DNA of 7,797 nt from Pseudomonadota bacterium (GTDB lineage Bacteria > Pseudomonadota > Gammaproteobacteria > Enterobacterales > Enterobacteriaceae), in NCBI GenBank assembly GCA_023425455.1, contig JAFACP010000311.1, positions 1 to 7,797 of the forward strand, in the 5' to 3' direction. Below the pieces are notes generated by a model. The model was not told the origin of the DNA, ran no database searches, and worked only from the letters and a program-made list of their open reading frames with translations. The position numbers were made by a program, and so were the translations under genes. Positions 7,197 through 7,797 of this stretch are shown piece after piece (within the stretch, counting starts at the first letter, position 1; each line of letters opens with the position of its first letter).

Positions 7197-7797
7197 ATGT
7201 ATACCCTCAACTGGCAACCCCCTTATGACTGGCAGTGGATGTTTGGCTTTCTTGCCGCACGTGCGGTCACGGCGGTAGAGACCGTCACCCCGCAGTACTA
7301 TGAGCGTAGTTTTGCCTGTGACGGGCATCAGGGGGTGTTCCGCGTGACGCCGGAGCCTGCACACCACGCCCTGACGGTGACCTTCAGCCCGGGGCTGCTC
7401 CCGGTGGCGCAGAGCTGCCTCGCGCGGATTGCACGTCTGTTCGACCTGGCCTGCGATCCGCAGCAAATCACCCAGGCGCTGGGTACGCTTGGTGCGGCAA
7501 GGCCGGGGCTGCGTCTGCCCGGCGCGATGGATGCCTGGGAGCAGGGGGTGAGGGCGATCCTCGGGCAGCTGGTCAGCGTGGCGATGGCGGCAAAACTGGC
7601 GGCACGGGTGGTGGCCCGCTATGGCGAGCCTGTTGCGGATAACCCGGCGTACCTCGGTTTTCCCTCACCGGCGGTGCTGGCGGCCGCTGAACCGCTGGAT
7701 CTAAAGGCGCTCGGCATGCCGCTCAGGCGCGCGGAGGCGTTAATTGCGCTGGCTCAGTCGGTCGTCGACGGGGATTTCCCGTTCACCGCGCCAGCGG
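7197..7797 (+). CDS. alkA: DNA-3-methyladenine glycosylase II AlkA (partial, C-terminus outside window)
   Basis: Base-excision repair glycosylase that removes 3-methyladenine and other alkylated bases, induced by Ada in E. coli. Two hundred codons are present, opening MYTLNWQPPYDWQWM, which matches E. coli AlkA closely (282 residues there). The N-terminal TBP-like domain spans about 1-88, and the start of the helical glycosylase domain includes LGAARPGLRLPG (about 98-109) and GVRAILGQLVSVAMAAK (117-133). Leu125, the E. coli residue that wedges into the DNA, is conserved. The helix-hairpin-helix and the catalytic aspartate (Asp238 in E. coli) lie beyond the right edge, so intactness cannot be judged. 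The start is supported by AAGGAG at 7186-7191, five bases before the ATG. Transcribed divergently from yegD. Confidence 0.96.
   Translation, partial: MYTLNWQPPYDWQWMFGFLAARAVTAVETVTPQYYERSFACDGHQGVFRVTPEPAHHALTVTFSPGLLPVAQSCLARIARLFDLACDPQQITQALGTLGAARPGLRLPGAMDAWEQGVRAILGQLVSVAMAAKLAARVVARYGEPVADNPAYLGFPSPAVLAAAEPLDLKALGMPLRRAEALIALAQSVVDGDFPFTAPA

Noticed and set aside
6936..7466. 176-codon minus-strand frame spanning the yegD/alkA gap
   Set aside because: It overlaps the starts of both alkA and yegD, whose frames match known proteins residue by residue; its translation is an out-of-frame reading of both.

Overview
This window is ordinary core chromosome of a member of the Enterobacteriaceae. 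The genus is uncertain; the fairly high GC content and the protein sequences suggest an Enterobacter- or Klebsiella-like organism rather than E. coli itself. Gene order (alkA, yegD, mdtA, mdtB, mdtC) and protein lengths match the E. coli K-12 locus as I remember it. I see no insertion sequence, prophage gene, CRISPR array, tRNA, rRNA or sign of recent transfer.

Layout, right to left along the minus strand. alkA (3-methyladenine DNA glycosylase II) runs rightward from 7197 and leaves the window after 200 codons. A 130-base divergent gap (7067-7196) carries a candidate Ada-controlled alkA promoter and a candidate sigma-70 promoter for yegD. yegD (7066-5714, minus) encodes a 450-residue Hsp70-like ATPase that has no substrate-binding domain. 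A 185-base gap (5529-5713) holds a GC-rich hairpin just after yegD and the likely BaeR-activated promoter of the pump operon. mdtA (5528-4281), mdtB (4281-1159) and mdtC (1158 to beyond base 1) follow on the minus strand with no spacing: TGATG at the mdtA/mdtB junction and TAA directly followed by GTG at the mdtB/mdtC junction.

How they work together: MdtA is the periplasmic adaptor, and MdtB and MdtC are two different RND transporter subunits that together form one heteromeric inner-membrane pump (MdtB2C in E. coli), expected to export through TolC. In E. coli the operon continues with mdtD, baeS and baeR, and BaeSR activates mdtA under envelope stress; those genes would lie beyond base 1. 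yegD and alkA are neighbours but not obviously part of the pump system.

I did not find a convincing undescribed system. The points most worth a second look are the NBD-only Hsp70 protein, the stem that would pair with the yegD ribosome binding site, the tandem 11-bp repeats upstream of mdtA, the Ada-box match before alkA, and the absence of the sib/ibs repeats that occupy the yegD-mdtA gap in E. coli K-12.
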